Shown here in pieces: positions 28,959 through 37,997 of a DNA stretch of 64,000 bases. Under the pieces are notes generated by a model. The model did not search any database and was not told the DNA's origin. It saw nothing but the letters and a program-made list of their open reading frames with translations. The stretch comes from Streptomyces sp. JH14 (GTDB lineage Bacteria > Actinomycetota > Actinomycetes > Streptomycetales > Streptomycetaceae). The number at the start of each line of letters is the position of its first letter. Positions within the stretch are counted from its first letter, which is position 1. A program made the position numbers and the translations under genes. The DNA is taken from NCBI RefSeq assembly GCF_029428675.1, contig NZ_JAJNEL010000001.1, forward strand, positions 2,728,001 to 2,792,000. The letters run 5' to 3'.

Positions 28959-29012
28959 ACCCCTAGGGGTCTGCGCCCCCGGGTGGAGGCGACTCTCAGG
29001 GACTCCACCCGG
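28959..29012. promoter_or_regulatory. Palindromes in the ABC/MFS divergent region
   Basis: Two symmetric elements lie in the 428-base gap between the ABC operon (-) and the MFS gene (+): a perfect 12-base palindrome ACCCCTAGGGGT (28959-28970), and a 10-base inverted repeat CCGGGTGGAG/CTCCACCCGG (28979-28988 and 29003-29012, spacer 14). Either may be an operator, and the second may fold in the MFS leader. No certain -35/-10 pair was found. Confidence 0.4.
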
Positions 29013-29100
29013 AGGTGGCGGCGGACCGTTCCGCCGCCCCGGCGCCGCAGCAGGTGAGACAGTGTCCCCGGGAAAGTACGTGCATAGGGAAGGGATCTTT

Positions 29101-30708
29101 GTGAACGGCGCGGGCGGCGGTACCGAAGCGATCTCCGGGTCCGGACTGGATCCGGCACCCTCCCCCACCGCGTCCCGGGGCCGCGGCCCGGTCGTGGCCG
29201 CGCTGATGCTCGGCATGGCCCTGGCGGCGATCGACGGCACCATCGTCTCCACCGCCGTCCCGCAGATCGTCGGCGATCTCGGCGGCTTCGCCGTCTTCTC
29301 CTGGCTCTTCTCCGGCTATCTGCTGGCCGTCACCGTCACCCTGCCGGTCTACGGCAAGCTCTCCGACACCTTCGGCCGCAAACCGGTCCTGATCGCCGGC
29401 ATCGTCCTGTTCCTCGCCGGCTCGGTCCTGTGCGCCGCCGCCTGGAGCATGGCCGCCCTGATCGCCTTCCGCGTCGTCCAGGGACTCGGCGGCGGCGCGC
29501 TGCAGGGCACGGTCCAGACGATCGCCGCCGACCTCTATCCGCTCAAGGAACGCCCCAGGATCCAGGCCAAGCTGTCCACCGTCTGGGCCACGTCCGCCGT
29601 CGCGGGGCCGGTGATCGGCGGACTCCTCGCGGCGTACGCGGACTGGCGCTGGATCTTCCTGATCAATCTGCCGGTCGGGGCGGTCGCCCTCTGGCTGGTC
29701 GTACGCCACCTCCAGGAACCCTCCCGCACCCGCCGCGCCCCCGGCGCACCCCGGCCCCGGATCGACTGGGCGGGCGCCCTCGCCGTGTTCGCCACCGGCG
29801 CCCTGCTGCTGACCGCGCTCGTGCAGGGCGGTGTCGCCTGGCCCTGGCTGTCGGCGCCGTCGCTCGGCCTGCTGGCCGCGAGCGCCGCCCTGGCCGCACT
29901 GACCGTCGTCATCGAGCGGCGCGCCGCCGACCCGGTCATCCCCGGCTGGGTGTGGCGGCGGCGGACCATCGCCTCGGTCAATCTGGCCCTGGGCGCGATG
30001 GGCCTGCTGATGGTCGCCCCCACCGTCTTCCTGCCGACGTACGCCCAGTCGGTCCTCGGACTCGGCCCGATCGCCGCCGGTTTCGTGCTCTCCGTGATGA
30101 CGCTGAGCTGGCCGGTCTCGGCGGCCCTGTCCAACCGGGTCTACAACCGCATCGGGTTCCGCCGTACCGCGATCATCGGCATGGGCGCCGCCCTGCTGAT
30201 CCTGCTGTCCTTCCCGCTGCTGCCGTATCCCGGCGAACCGTGGCAGCCCGCCCTGATCATGCTGCTGCTGGGTGCGGCGCTGGGGCTGTTCCAACTGCCC
30301 CTGATCGTGGGGGTCCAGTCGACGGTCGGCTGGTCCGAACGCGGTACGACGACGGCCTCCGTACTCTTCTGCCGGCAGGTCGGCCAGAGCCTGGGCGCCG
30401 CGCTGTTCGGGGCCGTCGCCAACGGCGTCCTCGCGAACCGGCTCACCGACGCGCCCGTCGCCGGACTGCCCGGCGACCTCGATGCGATCTCCCACGCGCT
30501 GGACGACCCGGGGGCGATCTCCGCCGCGGCAACGGACTATCTGCGGCGGGCCGTCGACGCGGCCGTCGACCAGGTCTACCTCGGGGCCGCGGCGGCCGCG
30601 GCGGTGGCTCTGCTGGTGCTGGTCTTCGTGGCGCCGCGGCGCTTCCCGGTCCTTGCCGAGGACACCGACGCCACCACCGAGAGCGCCGCCAAAGCACCAC
30701 GGGACTAG
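29101..30708 (+). CDS. MFS drug exporter, DHA2 (14-helix) type
   Basis: A 535-residue proton-driven exporter. The first helix holds LGMALAAIDGTIVSTAVPQI, the usual motif D1 of DHA2 pumps. The A motif appears as GKLSDTFGRKPV between helices 2 and 3, and motif C-like GPVIGGLLA follows in helix 5. About fourteen hydrophobic segments are counted. GTG 29101 with AAGGGA is chosen over GTG 29062. The substrate is unknown, and no regulator is adjacent. Confidence 0.92.
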   Translation: MNGAGGGTEAISGSGLDPAPSPTASRGRGPVVAALMLGMALAAIDGTIVSTAVPQIVGDLGGFAVFSWLFSGYLLAVTVTLPVYGKLSDTFGRKPVLIAGIVLFLAGSVLCAAAWSMAALIAFRVVQGLGGGALQGTVQTIAADLYPLKERPRIQAKLSTVWATSAVAGPVIGGLLAAYADWRWIFLINLPVGAVALWLVVRHLQEPSRTRRAPGAPRPRIDWAGALAVFATGALLLTALVQGGVAWPWLSAPSLGLLAASAALAALTVVIERRAADPVIPGWVWRRRTIASVNLALGAMGLLMVAPTVFLPTYAQSVLGLGPIAAGFVLSVMTLSWPVSAALSNRVYNRIGFRRTAIIGMGAALLILLSFPLLPYPGEPWQPALIMLLLGAALGLFQLPLIVGVQSTVGWSERGTTTASVLFCRQVGQSLGAALFGAVANGVLANRLTDAPVAGLPGDLDAISHALDDPGAISAAATDYLRRAVDAAVDQVYLGAAAAAAVALLVLVFVAPRRFPVLAEDTDATTESAAKAPRD

Positions 30709-30857
30709 ACATCTGAAGGGTTACCGTAGGTAGTTTCGGCCAACCCCTCCCCAGCGGAGATACTCGCTAGTAACGTACGCGCTTCCAACAGCGCGCACAC
30801 GCGCTTCTGCCTTGCAGTCCTTCCCCGGGCCCGAGCCATGCAAGGAGCAGCACCCTC

Positions 30858-31343
30858 ATGTCGTACGAGCCTCCGCACGCCTCCCCCTCCCAGCCGCCGC
30901 ACCGCCCCCGGTACCAGCCCCGCCACCAACGGCCGCAGCCCTCCCACCGGCCCCAGTACCAGCCTCCCCAGGACCCCGACTTCCTGCTGCCCTGGCAGAG
31001 TTCGGCGCCCGCGACCCCACGCCGGTGGCCGAATCCGCCCGTCACCCCCGTCCCCGCCCCCGGCCACCACAGCGACGTGCGCAGACTGCGCGCCGCCTAC
31101 CGCATACTGCGGCGCGGCGCGACGCTCACCGCGCTCGGTTTCTTCACGCTCTTCCTCCTGCTGTCCGGCTTCGCACCGGGTCTGATGACCCACCCCCTCG
31201 GCGGCGGCCTCACCACCGGGCTCGCGCTCGGACTGTGCCAGCTCCCGGTGACCCTGCTCGCGATCGCCCTGTACGAACGGACCGCCCGGCGCACGGTCGA
31301 TCCGCTCTCCGCCGAACTCCGCAGAACAGGAGGGACCCGATGA
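30858..31343 (+). CDS. DUF485 membrane protein, symporter partner
   Basis: A 161-residue protein: about 75 residues of Pro/Gln/His-rich cytoplasmic sequence, then the DUF485 domain with two helices (LGFFTLFLLLSGF and LALGLCQLPVTLLAIALYER). DUF485 proteins of the YjcH type accompany ActP-like solute:sodium symporters. ATG 30858 has AAGGAG, and the stop overlaps the symporter's ATG. The 149 bases before it, behind the MFS gene, should hold the promoter. Confidence 0.88.
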   Translation: MSYEPPHASPSQPPHRPRYQPRHQRPQPSHRPQYQPPQDPDFLLPWQSSAPATPRRWPNPPVTPVPAPGHHSDVRRLRAAYRILRRGATLTALGFFTLFLLLSGFAPGLMTHPLGGGLTTGLALGLCQLPVTLLAIALYERTARRTVDPLSAELRRTGGTR

Positions 31344-32962
31344 ACGGATTCAACGAGTCCGCAGAGACGATGTCCCTGGTGGCGTTCATCGCCGTGGCCA
31401 CCGTCACCCTGCTGCTCTGCGTGATGACCGGCCCGGACCGCGACGACCTCGACGAGTTCTACACCGGCTACCGCTCGCTCTCACCGATCCGCAACGGTCT
31501 CGCCATCGCCGGCGACTACCTCTCCGCCGCCACCCTCCTCGGCACCACCGGAATCATCGCCCTCACCGGATACGACGGGCTCGTGCTCGCCCTGAGCACC
31601 GCCCTCTCGCTCGTCCTGCTGATGTTCCTGCTGGCCGAACCCCTGCACAATGCGGGCCGGTTCACCATGGGCGACATACTCACCCGCCGCGCGCCCGGCC
31701 GCGCGGTCCGCATCGCCGCCTGTGGAGTCACCCTCGCCGCACTCGTCCCCCTGATGGTCGTACAGCTCGCGGGCAGCGGTGACCTGCTCGCGTTCATCCT
31801 GGGATTCGACAACTCCGGGTTCCGCACCGGCGCGATCATCGTGCTCGGAATCGTGATGATCAGCTATGCGGCGATCGGCGGAATGAAGGGCACCGCCCTC
31901 ATCCAGATCCTCAAGACGGTCTTCCTCGTCGCCGCCTGCCTCACCATCGCCGTACTCGTCATGAACCGCTACGACTGGTCCACCGGCGCACTCCTCGCAG
32001 CAGCACAGCACGGCAGCGGCGCCGGGGCCGCCTACCTCCACTCGGGGCTCCAGTTCGGCGGCAGCGGACTCGACATGGTCAGCTCCGAACTGACCGTGGT
32101 GCTCGGCGCCGCCTGCCTGCCGCACATCACCATGCGCATGTCGAGCGGCCGCAGCGCACAGGACGTCCGCCGCTCCCTGTCCTGGGCGATCTCCGTGGTC
32201 GTCGGACTCTGCCTGCTGCTCACCGTGATCGGCTTCGGCGCCGCGGCGCTCGTCGGCCACGACCTGATCGTCGCCGCCGGAGCCCAGGGCAACGGCGCGA
32301 TCCTGCAGGTCAGCGGGGCGGTCGCGGGCAGCAGTGGGCTCGGCGCACTGGTCGTCACGACCATGACGACAGCCATCTTCCTGACGCTGCTCGCCTCCGT
32401 CGCCGGCATGATCCTGGCCTGCGCGAACTCCCTCGCCCACGACCTGTTCGCCCACGGGCTGCACGGAACACGCAACCGGAACAAGGAACCGGTCGCGGGC
32501 CGCATCGAAATGGGCACGGCGCAAGGAGCCGCAGTCGCCGTCGGCCTGCTCGCGATCACTCTCGCGGTCCTCGCCCGGCACTGGAACCTCCAGGCGATGG
32601 TGACGCTCTCCTTCTGCGTCGGGGCGTCGGCACTGGCTCCCGCGCTCGTCTACAGCATGTTCTGGCGGCGCTACACCCGTACGGGCCTGCTCTGCACCCT
32701 CATCGGCGGCACCACCGCCGTATTCGTCCTGATCACCGGCACCAACCTGGTCTCCGGTTCCCCCGGCGCCGTCTTCCCCGGACACGACTTCAACTGGTTC
32801 CCGTTCACCACGACGGGCCTCGTCTCCATCCCGGTCGGCTTCCTGGCGGGCTGGCTGGGCACCGTACGCAGCCGGCGCACGGCCACCGAGGAACGCAGCC
32901 AGTACGAAGCCGTCGAACCGTGGATCCTGGCAGGCGCACCCCCGGCAGCGGCACGCCGCTGA
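31340..32962 (+). CDS. Solute:sodium symporter (ActP-like)
   Basis: A 540-residue protein with about 13 membrane helices of the LeuT-type SSS fold. ActP-like landmarks are the start ESAETMSLVAFIA, DEFYTGYRSLSPIRNGLAIA, GDYLSAATLLG in helix 1 and YAAIGGMKGTALIQILKT. The nearest characterised relatives carry acetate or other small monocarboxylates. It is coupled by ATGA to the DUF485 gene, like yjcH-actP. No acetyl-CoA synthetase is nearby, so the substrate is inferred from family only. Confidence 0.92.
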   Translation: MNGFNESAETMSLVAFIAVATVTLLLCVMTGPDRDDLDEFYTGYRSLSPIRNGLAIAGDYLSAATLLGTTGIIALTGYDGLVLALSTALSLVLLMFLLAEPLHNAGRFTMGDILTRRAPGRAVRIAACGVTLAALVPLMVVQLAGSGDLLAFILGFDNSGFRTGAIIVLGIVMISYAAIGGMKGTALIQILKTVFLVAACLTIAVLVMNRYDWSTGALLAAAQHGSGAGAAYLHSGLQFGGSGLDMVSSELTVVLGAACLPHITMRMSSGRSAQDVRRSLSWAISVVVGLCLLLTVIGFGAAALVGHDLIVAAGAQGNGAILQVSGAVAGSSGLGALVVTTMTTAIFLTLLASVAGMILACANSLAHDLFAHGLHGTRNRNKEPVAGRIEMGTAQGAAVAVGLLAITLAVLARHWNLQAMVTLSFCVGASALAPALVYSMFWRRYTRTGLLCTLIGGTTAVFVLITGTNLVSGSPGAVFPGHDFNWFPFTTTGLVSIPVGFLAGWLGTVRSRRTATEERSQYEAVEPWILAGAPPAAARR

Positions 32963-33080
32963 CCACCGCGCACCCGTGCACGGACCGGACGGGACCGGCC
33001 CACGCGCGGATCCCGTCCGCTCGGTCCCGCGACATCCGGCACCGCAACACCCGGCCCCGGGGCGCTCGATCCCGGGGCGC

Positions 33081-33974
33081 TCAGTCCCCCACCTGAGCCC
33101 CACGCCCGGTGAGCGCCGCGAGAGAGTTCCGTACATGCGTCATGTGCGCCTGGACCTCCTCGCGGCCCTCCTCGTGCTCCCGCAGGACCCGCTCCGTCTC
33201 CCGAACCACGCGCTCCTCACGCACCCGCGCCGCCGCGATCAGCTCCGCACCCTGCGCCTCGGCGTCCTCCTGGCCGTGCCGCGCCGCCTCCACCGTCTCC
33301 GCCAGCGCACGCCGCGCCTCGGCCAGACGGGCCTCCGCCTGCTCGGTCAGCGCGTCGAGGCGCACGGCCTGCGCCGCCTCGGCGTCGGAAAGCTCACGCT
33401 CGGCCGCCTGCCACCGCTCGCTGTGCTCCTGCTCCTGATGGGCCAGCACGCCCGCGGTGCGGCGGCGCGTCCCGGACATCGCGGCCTCCGCCTCGTCGCG
33501 CACCTCCGCAGCACCCGTGCGGGCCGCGGCAAGCATCTCGTCGGCGCTCCGCTGCGCGGCCGACACCGTCCGGTCGGCCTGCGCCTCGGCACCCGACCGG
33601 ATCGCGTCGGAGTCCGCACGGGCCGAGTCGCGAAGCGCACGCCCAGCCGCAGCCGCCGCGTCCCGCAGCACCTGCGCCTCCTCCAGCGCGGAACTGCGGA
33701 CCGCTTCCGCCTCCCCCTCGGCGAGCGACAGGATCTCCTGCGCCCGCTCACCGAGCGAGTCGTACGTCGGCGGAGCGAGCACAGCCACGGCCTCGGCCAG
33801 CCGGGCCGACTCGGCCTCCAGCTCCTCGGCCCGCGCGGTCAGCCGGGACAGCATCGCCCACGCCGCATCCCGCTCCGCCGACAGACCGGCCACGGTCCCG
33901 TCCACCTGCTCCGGGCGGTAGCCACGTCCGCGCACCGCGACGAAGCCATGCGCGGACACCGGTGCAGCACTCAT
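33081..33974 (-). CDS. Long coiled-coil protein (so-called cellulose-binding/DivIVA-like)
   Basis: A 297-residue protein, almost entirely Ala/Glu/Arg-rich heptads from about residue 25 to 280, so an extended cytoplasmic coiled coil. The start (MSAAPVSAHGFVAVRGRGYR, then PEQVDGTVAGLSAERDAAW) resembles the DivIVA N-terminal membrane-recruiting region. In Streptomyces such proteins, often mislabelled cellulose-binding, relate to the DivIVA/Scy/FilP polarity and cytoskeletal group. ATG 33974 has GGAGAG. It stands alone, in the same direction as the SUKH cluster gene upstream but behind a hairpin. Confidence 0.82.
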   Translation of the reverse strand: MSAAPVSAHGFVAVRGRGYRPEQVDGTVAGLSAERDAAWAMLSRLTARAEELEAESARLAEAVAVLAPPTYDSLGERAQEILSLAEGEAEAVRSSALEEAQVLRDAAAAAGRALRDSARADSDAIRSGAEAQADRTVSAAQRSADEMLAAARTGAAEVRDEAEAAMSGTRRRTAGVLAHQEQEHSERWQAAERELSDAEAAQAVRLDALTEQAEARLAEARRALAETVEAARHGQEDAEAQGAELIAAARVREERVVRETERVLREHEEGREEVQAHMTHVRNSLAALTGRGAQVGD

Positions 33975-34109
33975 CCTTGACGCCTCTCTCCGACTCTCCG
34001 ACCACCAAGCAATACGCCAAGGATGCGGCAATTAGCCGAGAAGTCCGAATCGTTTCGCTTCTTTCCGGACGGAAGCGACGGGTCTCACAGGACCGGCACG
34101 CACACAGAA

Positions 34110-34142
34110 AGGCGCCCGGCCCCTCACGGGGTCCGGGCGCCT
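34110..34142 (-). terminator. Terminator of the SUKH-4/deaminase operon
   Basis: AGGCGCCCGGCCCC pairs with GGGG-T-CCGGGCGCCT with a single bulged T, 19 bases past the stop at 34161. It isolates the coiled-coil gene. Confidence 0.75.
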
Positions 34143-34160
34143 CTCACACAGAACAGCAGG

Positions 34161-36713
34161 TCAGATCAGGCCGTCCCACATCTGCTCCAGCAGAACCGAC
34201 CACCAGCTCTCCGGCGACGCCAGCGCCGCCGCGTCCAGCGCCACCAGCTGCGCCTGGAAATCGACCGTCCAGCGACCCGCCTGCTCCGGATTCAGACCGA
34301 AACGCAGCCGCCACATCCGGCCCAGCAGCGCCATCGAACGCACGAACTCCGGCAGCCCGGTGTTCACGAACTGCGGCGGCACCGACTGCCCACCGGGACC
34401 CGCCTCGACCGGCACGGCCACGATGTTCGCCGTGCCGTACTGCACACAGATCGCCCGCCCGAAGTCGGACCCCATGACGAGATACGACCCCGCATCGGCA
34501 GCCGGCTGCACCTGCCGCTGCACAGCCAGCTCCGCCAGCGTCGGCACGACCGGCTGACCCGGCTGCGCCCAGAAGAACGGCCCGAAGTCGGCGGGCAGAC
34601 CCGCCCACACCAACGTCCGCGCCACGATCTCCGGCACCCCCTGCCGGGACACCGCACGCTGATCGAAACGGAGCACACCCTGCGGCCCGAAGGACTGCAG
34701 CAGCTCCTCCGCGACGGCCTCCGGTGGGATCGGCATCGTCGGCGGCATCTGCGGCAACGGGGCCCGCACCGGCGCCGGCCGCGCCGGACCGTCCGCCACC
34801 TGGTGCAGCTCGCCCTGGTGCGTGAGCAGATGCTGCATGCCCTGCTGACGGCTGGCGTGATCGGTGCCGTACGGAGCCACGCTGGTGATCCGGACCTGTG
34901 GCCAGGTCTCCCGGATCATCCGCGCGCAGTAGCCACCGGGCAGCTCGCACGACTCCAGCTCGGTGTGCAGCTCGATGACCTGCTGCGGCGGCACATTCAT
35001 GGCCCGCAGCTCGTGCAGCATCTGCCACTCGGGGTGCGGGGTGCCGGGCGCCGAGCGGCGGATCAACTGCTGCTCGCTGCCGTCGGGCGCGCGAAAACGC
35101 AGCACGGCCTGGTACCCGGGGCCGACGGTCGGCTGACCCGCCTGTGCCTGCGGATAGCCGTACGCCGGGGGCGGCGGGGTGTGCGGATTCGGCGGTACGG
35201 GACCGGCGGCGCCGACCGGCGGCACCCCGGGCGCACCGGGCGGACCCGGAGGCTGCGGAGCGGCCGGCCCGGCCTGGCCGGGACCCGCGAGCATCGTGGC
35301 GGCATGGTGCACACCGCCACCGGGCGGCGACGGGGGCGGCAGCGTGGAACCGGGCGGGCCGGAAGGCTGCGGAACACCGGGCGCACCGGGCGGACCCGGA
35401 GGCCGCGGCGCACTCGGACCACCCAGGCTCGGATCGGCCAGCACGGTCGCAGCGTGGTCGAAACCGCCACCGGGCGGCGGCGTCGAACCAGGAGGAACGG
35501 GCGGGCCGGAAGGCTGCGGAACACCGGGCGCACCCGGCGGACCCGGAGGCCGCGGCGCACTCGGACCACCCGGACCCGGATCGGCCAGCATCGTCGCGGC
35601 CTGGTCGAAACCGCCACCGGGCGGCGGCGTCGGACCAGGAGGAGCAGCAGGGGCAGGCGGCCCGGGAGGACCGGGCGGCTGAGGCGCACCCGGCGGACCG
35701 GCCTGCGAGACAAGCTGCGTCGGCACATAACCGCCCGCCGGAACACCGGGCGCACCCGGCCCCGAAGGCGGCGGCACCGGCGCACCCGGCCGGGCACCCG
35801 GCGTACCGGGAGCACCCGGCGGCGGCGGAGCCGTCGGACCGCCCCCACGCGCACCACGCGGCGGCCGCACGGCCTTGCTGGTCGCCGCATCCGCGATGTC
35901 ACCGCTCCCAGGACCGGCCGGCGCACCAGGACCCGGCGCACCCGGACCCTGCGGATTCAGCCCCGGAGCCACCGCCGTCCGCGGCAGCTGACTACCGCCG
36001 GACATCAGCGCGGTCGGCGCATCCGCCGACACCGCCGGCGGCGGAGCGCCTTCGTCATCGGCGCCCGAGAGCGGCGGCGCGAACACCGTCGCCGGCAGCT
36101 CGACCGCCCCGTCGTCGGAGTCCGCATTGGTGTCGGTCCCCGCCCACGGCGTCGACCCGCTCGGCGACGACGCCGGAACACCGTCCTGCGCCGTCGGCTC
36201 GTACGCGACCGGCCCACCAGGAGCCGACCACGGCGTCCCACCCGACGGCGCCCCCGAAGCATCCACAGCCTGAGGAGAAGCGGAGGAAGAAGACGGAGAA
36301 GGAGAGGGAGCCTCCCCCGAACGCTCCGCCCGGCGATCCGGAATCCCGAGCTTGTCCGCCGCCTCCTGGAGCCACTCCGGCGGACTCAACAGGAACGACG
36401 TCTGATTCAGATCGACACGCTGCGGCGGCTCCGGAGCCACCGGCGCCGCATCGACCGCGCCGTACTCCTCCTCGTACCGCCGTATCACCTCACCCACCGG
36501 CAACCCCGGCCACAACGTGGCCTCACCGCTGTCCCGCGCGATCACCAACCGCTGCCGGCCACCGTCCGAGACCGGACCCTCCGCACGGTCCTCGGCCCAC
36601 ACCACGAAACCCAGCTCGAACTCACGGACCCGCACCTCACGATGCTGATACGCGGGCACCTCACCGTTGACCCACTCGTCCGCCCGCTCCTGCGCCTGCG
36701 CGAAGGTCACCAT
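34161..36713 (-). CDS. Multidomain protein: N-terminal Imm35-like region, PPG linker, deaminase-like domain, SUKH-4
   Basis: An 850-residue protein. Residues 1-85 (EFELGFVVWAEDRA and LVIARDSGEATLWPGLPVGE) resemble YrhB/Imm35-type immunity domains. Residues about 85-525 are Pro/Gly/Ala-rich with imperfect repeats. About 530-640 fits the zinc-dependent nucleic-acid/nucleotide deaminase fold of polymorphic toxins: H560-P-E562 on the first helix, then C589-ELPGGY-C596 some 26 residues later, followed by RMIRETWPQVRITSV. The end, about 665-850, matches SUKH-4 (LPADFGPFFWAQPGQP). No signal peptide or export domain is seen. ATG 36713 with GGAGGGG, five bases after the SMI1 gene. Domain names come from pattern reading and need a profile search. 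Confidence 0.75.
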   Translation of the reverse strand: MVTFAQAQERADEWVNGEVPAYQHREVRVREFELGFVVWAEDRAEGPVSDGGRQRLVIARDSGEATLWPGLPVGEVIRRYEEEYGAVDAAPVAPEPPQRVDLNQTSFLLSPPEWLQEAADKLGIPDRRAERSGEAPSPSPSSSSASPQAVDASGAPSGGTPWSAPGGPVAYEPTAQDGVPASSPSGSTPWAGTDTNADSDDGAVELPATVFAPPLSGADDEGAPPPAVSADAPTALMSGGSQLPRTAVAPGLNPQGPGAPGPGAPAGPGSGDIADAATSKAVRPPRGARGGGPTAPPPPGAPGTPGARPGAPVPPPSGPGAPGVPAGGYVPTQLVSQAGPPGAPQPPGPPGPPAPAAPPGPTPPPGGGFDQAATMLADPGPGGPSAPRPPGPPGAPGVPQPSGPPVPPGSTPPPGGGFDHAATVLADPSLGGPSAPRPPGPPGAPGVPQPSGPPGSTLPPPSPPGGGVHHAATMLAGPGQAGPAAPQPPGPPGAPGVPPVGAAGPVPPNPHTPPPPAYGYPQAQAGQPTVGPGYQAVLRFRAPDGSEQQLIRRSAPGTPHPEWQMLHELRAMNVPPQQVIELHTELESCELPGGYCARMIRETWPQVRITSVAPYGTDHASRQQGMQHLLTHQGELHQVADGPARPAPVRAPLPQMPPTMPIPPEAVAEELLQSFGPQGVLRFDQRAVSRQGVPEIVARTLVWAGLPADFGPFFWAQPGQPVVPTLAELAVQRQVQPAADAGSYLVMGSDFGRAICVQYGTANIVAVPVEAGPGGQSVPPQFVNTGLPEFVRSMALLGRMWRLRFGLNPEQAGRWTVDFQAQLVALDAAALASPESWWSVLLEQMWDGLI
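35250..35690. repeat. Tandem repeats coding the PPG-rich linker
   Basis: A unit of about 147 bases recurs roughly three times. For example the blocks near 35352-35425 and 35499-35572 are almost identical. Each unit encodes GGG-F/V-x-x-AAT-M/V-LA-D/G-P, then GGPSAPRPPGPPGAPGV. Close identity between units points to recent slippage or gene conversion. Confidence 0.7.
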
Positions 36714-36718
36714 CGCGC

Positions 36719-37696
36719 TCACCCCTCCACCGGGACGGCGTACGCAAAGCCACCGTCCACCATCAGGTTCGCCACGGTCTCCAACTCCGGCGGATTGCCC
36801 GCCAACCGCTGCAGAAACGCGTCGAAGTCCGCACCGCACGGCAGCAACAGCCGGTCCACGCGCTCCTGCACACCCCAGCCGTCCCGATCCCGGGCATCGT
36901 CATACGCACAGAACCAGACCGAACCGACCCCGTCGCCCCGGACCTTCAGCGCGAGAATGCCGCCCTGAACGAAACCGACCCCCAGATAATCCTTGGTCAG
37001 ATGGTCCCGCAGGCACTTGTTCACATACACCAGGTCATTCACCGCGGCCTCATCGCGCACCGTGAAGAACGGCTGGTCGACCAGGAGACCCAGCTCCGCA
37101 TACAACGCCGCACCGACCGGAGCCGAACCACCCGCCGCCTTCAAGAACGAGCGATACGCACCCGGCAGCCGATACCCCAGATCCTCCTCCACACCCAGGA
37201 TCTGCTGCTCACCGACCGCCACCGACCCCTTCGGAAGCCGGAAGTGCGCAGGCCGGGTCTCCTGCAGCGGACGCGTACCCCGCTTGTTCTGATCGACCGC
37301 AGCCGTGGCCAGACCACCGTGATGCCGCAGCAACGCCTTGACCTCGACCGGAACGAGCTCCATCCGCCGGCCGCCCGGCACGTGATGCCAGGTCCAACCA
37401 TGCGGAGTGGCCACCGCCGGAATCGTGTCCCACAACTCATGACCGGCCGCCGCCAACGCCGCATTGGCCGAAACGTAATCGGTGAGCCTCAACTCATCCA
37501 CGCCGAAGCCCTGCGGAGGCTCCGCTATCTCGGCGGCGGCACGCGCATACGGCGCGAAAACCGGACAGCCGTTCTCGTCCACGCGCACACCCCTCGGGTG
37601 GCGCGACGCCCGGACCGGATCCGGGAAGTGCACGACCTGCCCGGCATAGGCCGCGTTCGGTGGCGCGGCTTGCTGCCCGAGCCGACCTGTCGTCAT
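36719..37696 (-). CDS. SMI1/KNR4 (SUKH-1) family protein
   Basis: A 325-residue cytoplasmic protein. The SUKH-1 signature lies in the C-terminal half: VEEDLGYRLPGAYRSFLKAAGG, and WFCAYDDARDRDGWG near the end. The first roughly 150 residues (SRHPRGVRVDENGCPVFAPY and YAR) are a lineage-specific N-terminal domain with a tRNA-synthetase-like or nuclease-toxin-fold flavour that I cannot assign. SUKH proteins are best known as immunity proteins against nuclease and deaminase toxins. ATG 37696 has AGGGGG. It lies five bases upstream of the SUKH-4/deaminase gene in one operon. Confidence 0.85.
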   Translation of the reverse strand: MTTGRLGQQAAPPNAAYAGQVVHFPDPVRASRHPRGVRVDENGCPVFAPYARAAAEIAEPPQGFGVDELRLTDYVSANAALAAAGHELWDTIPAVATPHGWTWHHVPGGRRMELVPVEVKALLRHHGGLATAAVDQNKRGTRPLQETRPAHFRLPKGSVAVGEQQILGVEEDLGYRLPGAYRSFLKAAGGSAPVGAALYAELGLLVDQPFFTVRDEAAVNDLVYVNKCLRDHLTKDYLGVGFVQGGILALKVRGDGVGSVWFCAYDDARDRDGWGVQERVDRLLLPCGADFDAFLQRLAGNPPELETVANLMVDGGFAYAVPVEG

Positions 37697-37824
37697 GGCG
37701 GTTGCCCCCTGCTGCGTCTGACCGATGAGGACCGACCTGCCCATGGGGGCGGTCCACGCACAGCCTATGCGGTGGCGCAACAGGGGGTCCCGCCCCTCCA
37801 CTTCACCCCCATCCCGATCACGAA

Positions 37825-37844
37825 CCGTCACGAGCCGGTGACGG
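37825..37844. promoter_or_regulatory. Inverted repeat in the SUKH/deaminase divergent region
   Basis: CCGTCAC and GTGACGG are exact complements with a six-base spacer, near the middle of the 301-base gap between the SMI1 gene (-) and the YwqJ-type gene (+). It is a candidate shared operator. No convincing promoter hexamers were found elsewhere in the gap. Confidence 0.4.
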
Positions 37845-37997
37845 AAAAGCGACGGTCCGGCCACTCCCCGCGACACGCAGACACGTTTCACCGCCCCAGC
37901 TTCCCCACCACCTGGCACATTTGGCAGGCTGTCACCGCAACCCGGGGACGTGCACACCTGCAGCTGCCGCTGCGGGCACGGGAGGGACATCCACACC

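Noticed and set aside
35250-35690. Possible CRISPR-like array because of the regular repeats
   Set aside because: Units are in frame within a coding linker, with no unique spacers, no palindromic repeat and no cas genes.
34023-36968. 981-codon plus-strand frame rich in Arg/Thr/His opposite the SUKH-4 gene
   Set aside because: Shadow of the Pro/Gly-rich linker; low-complexity only.
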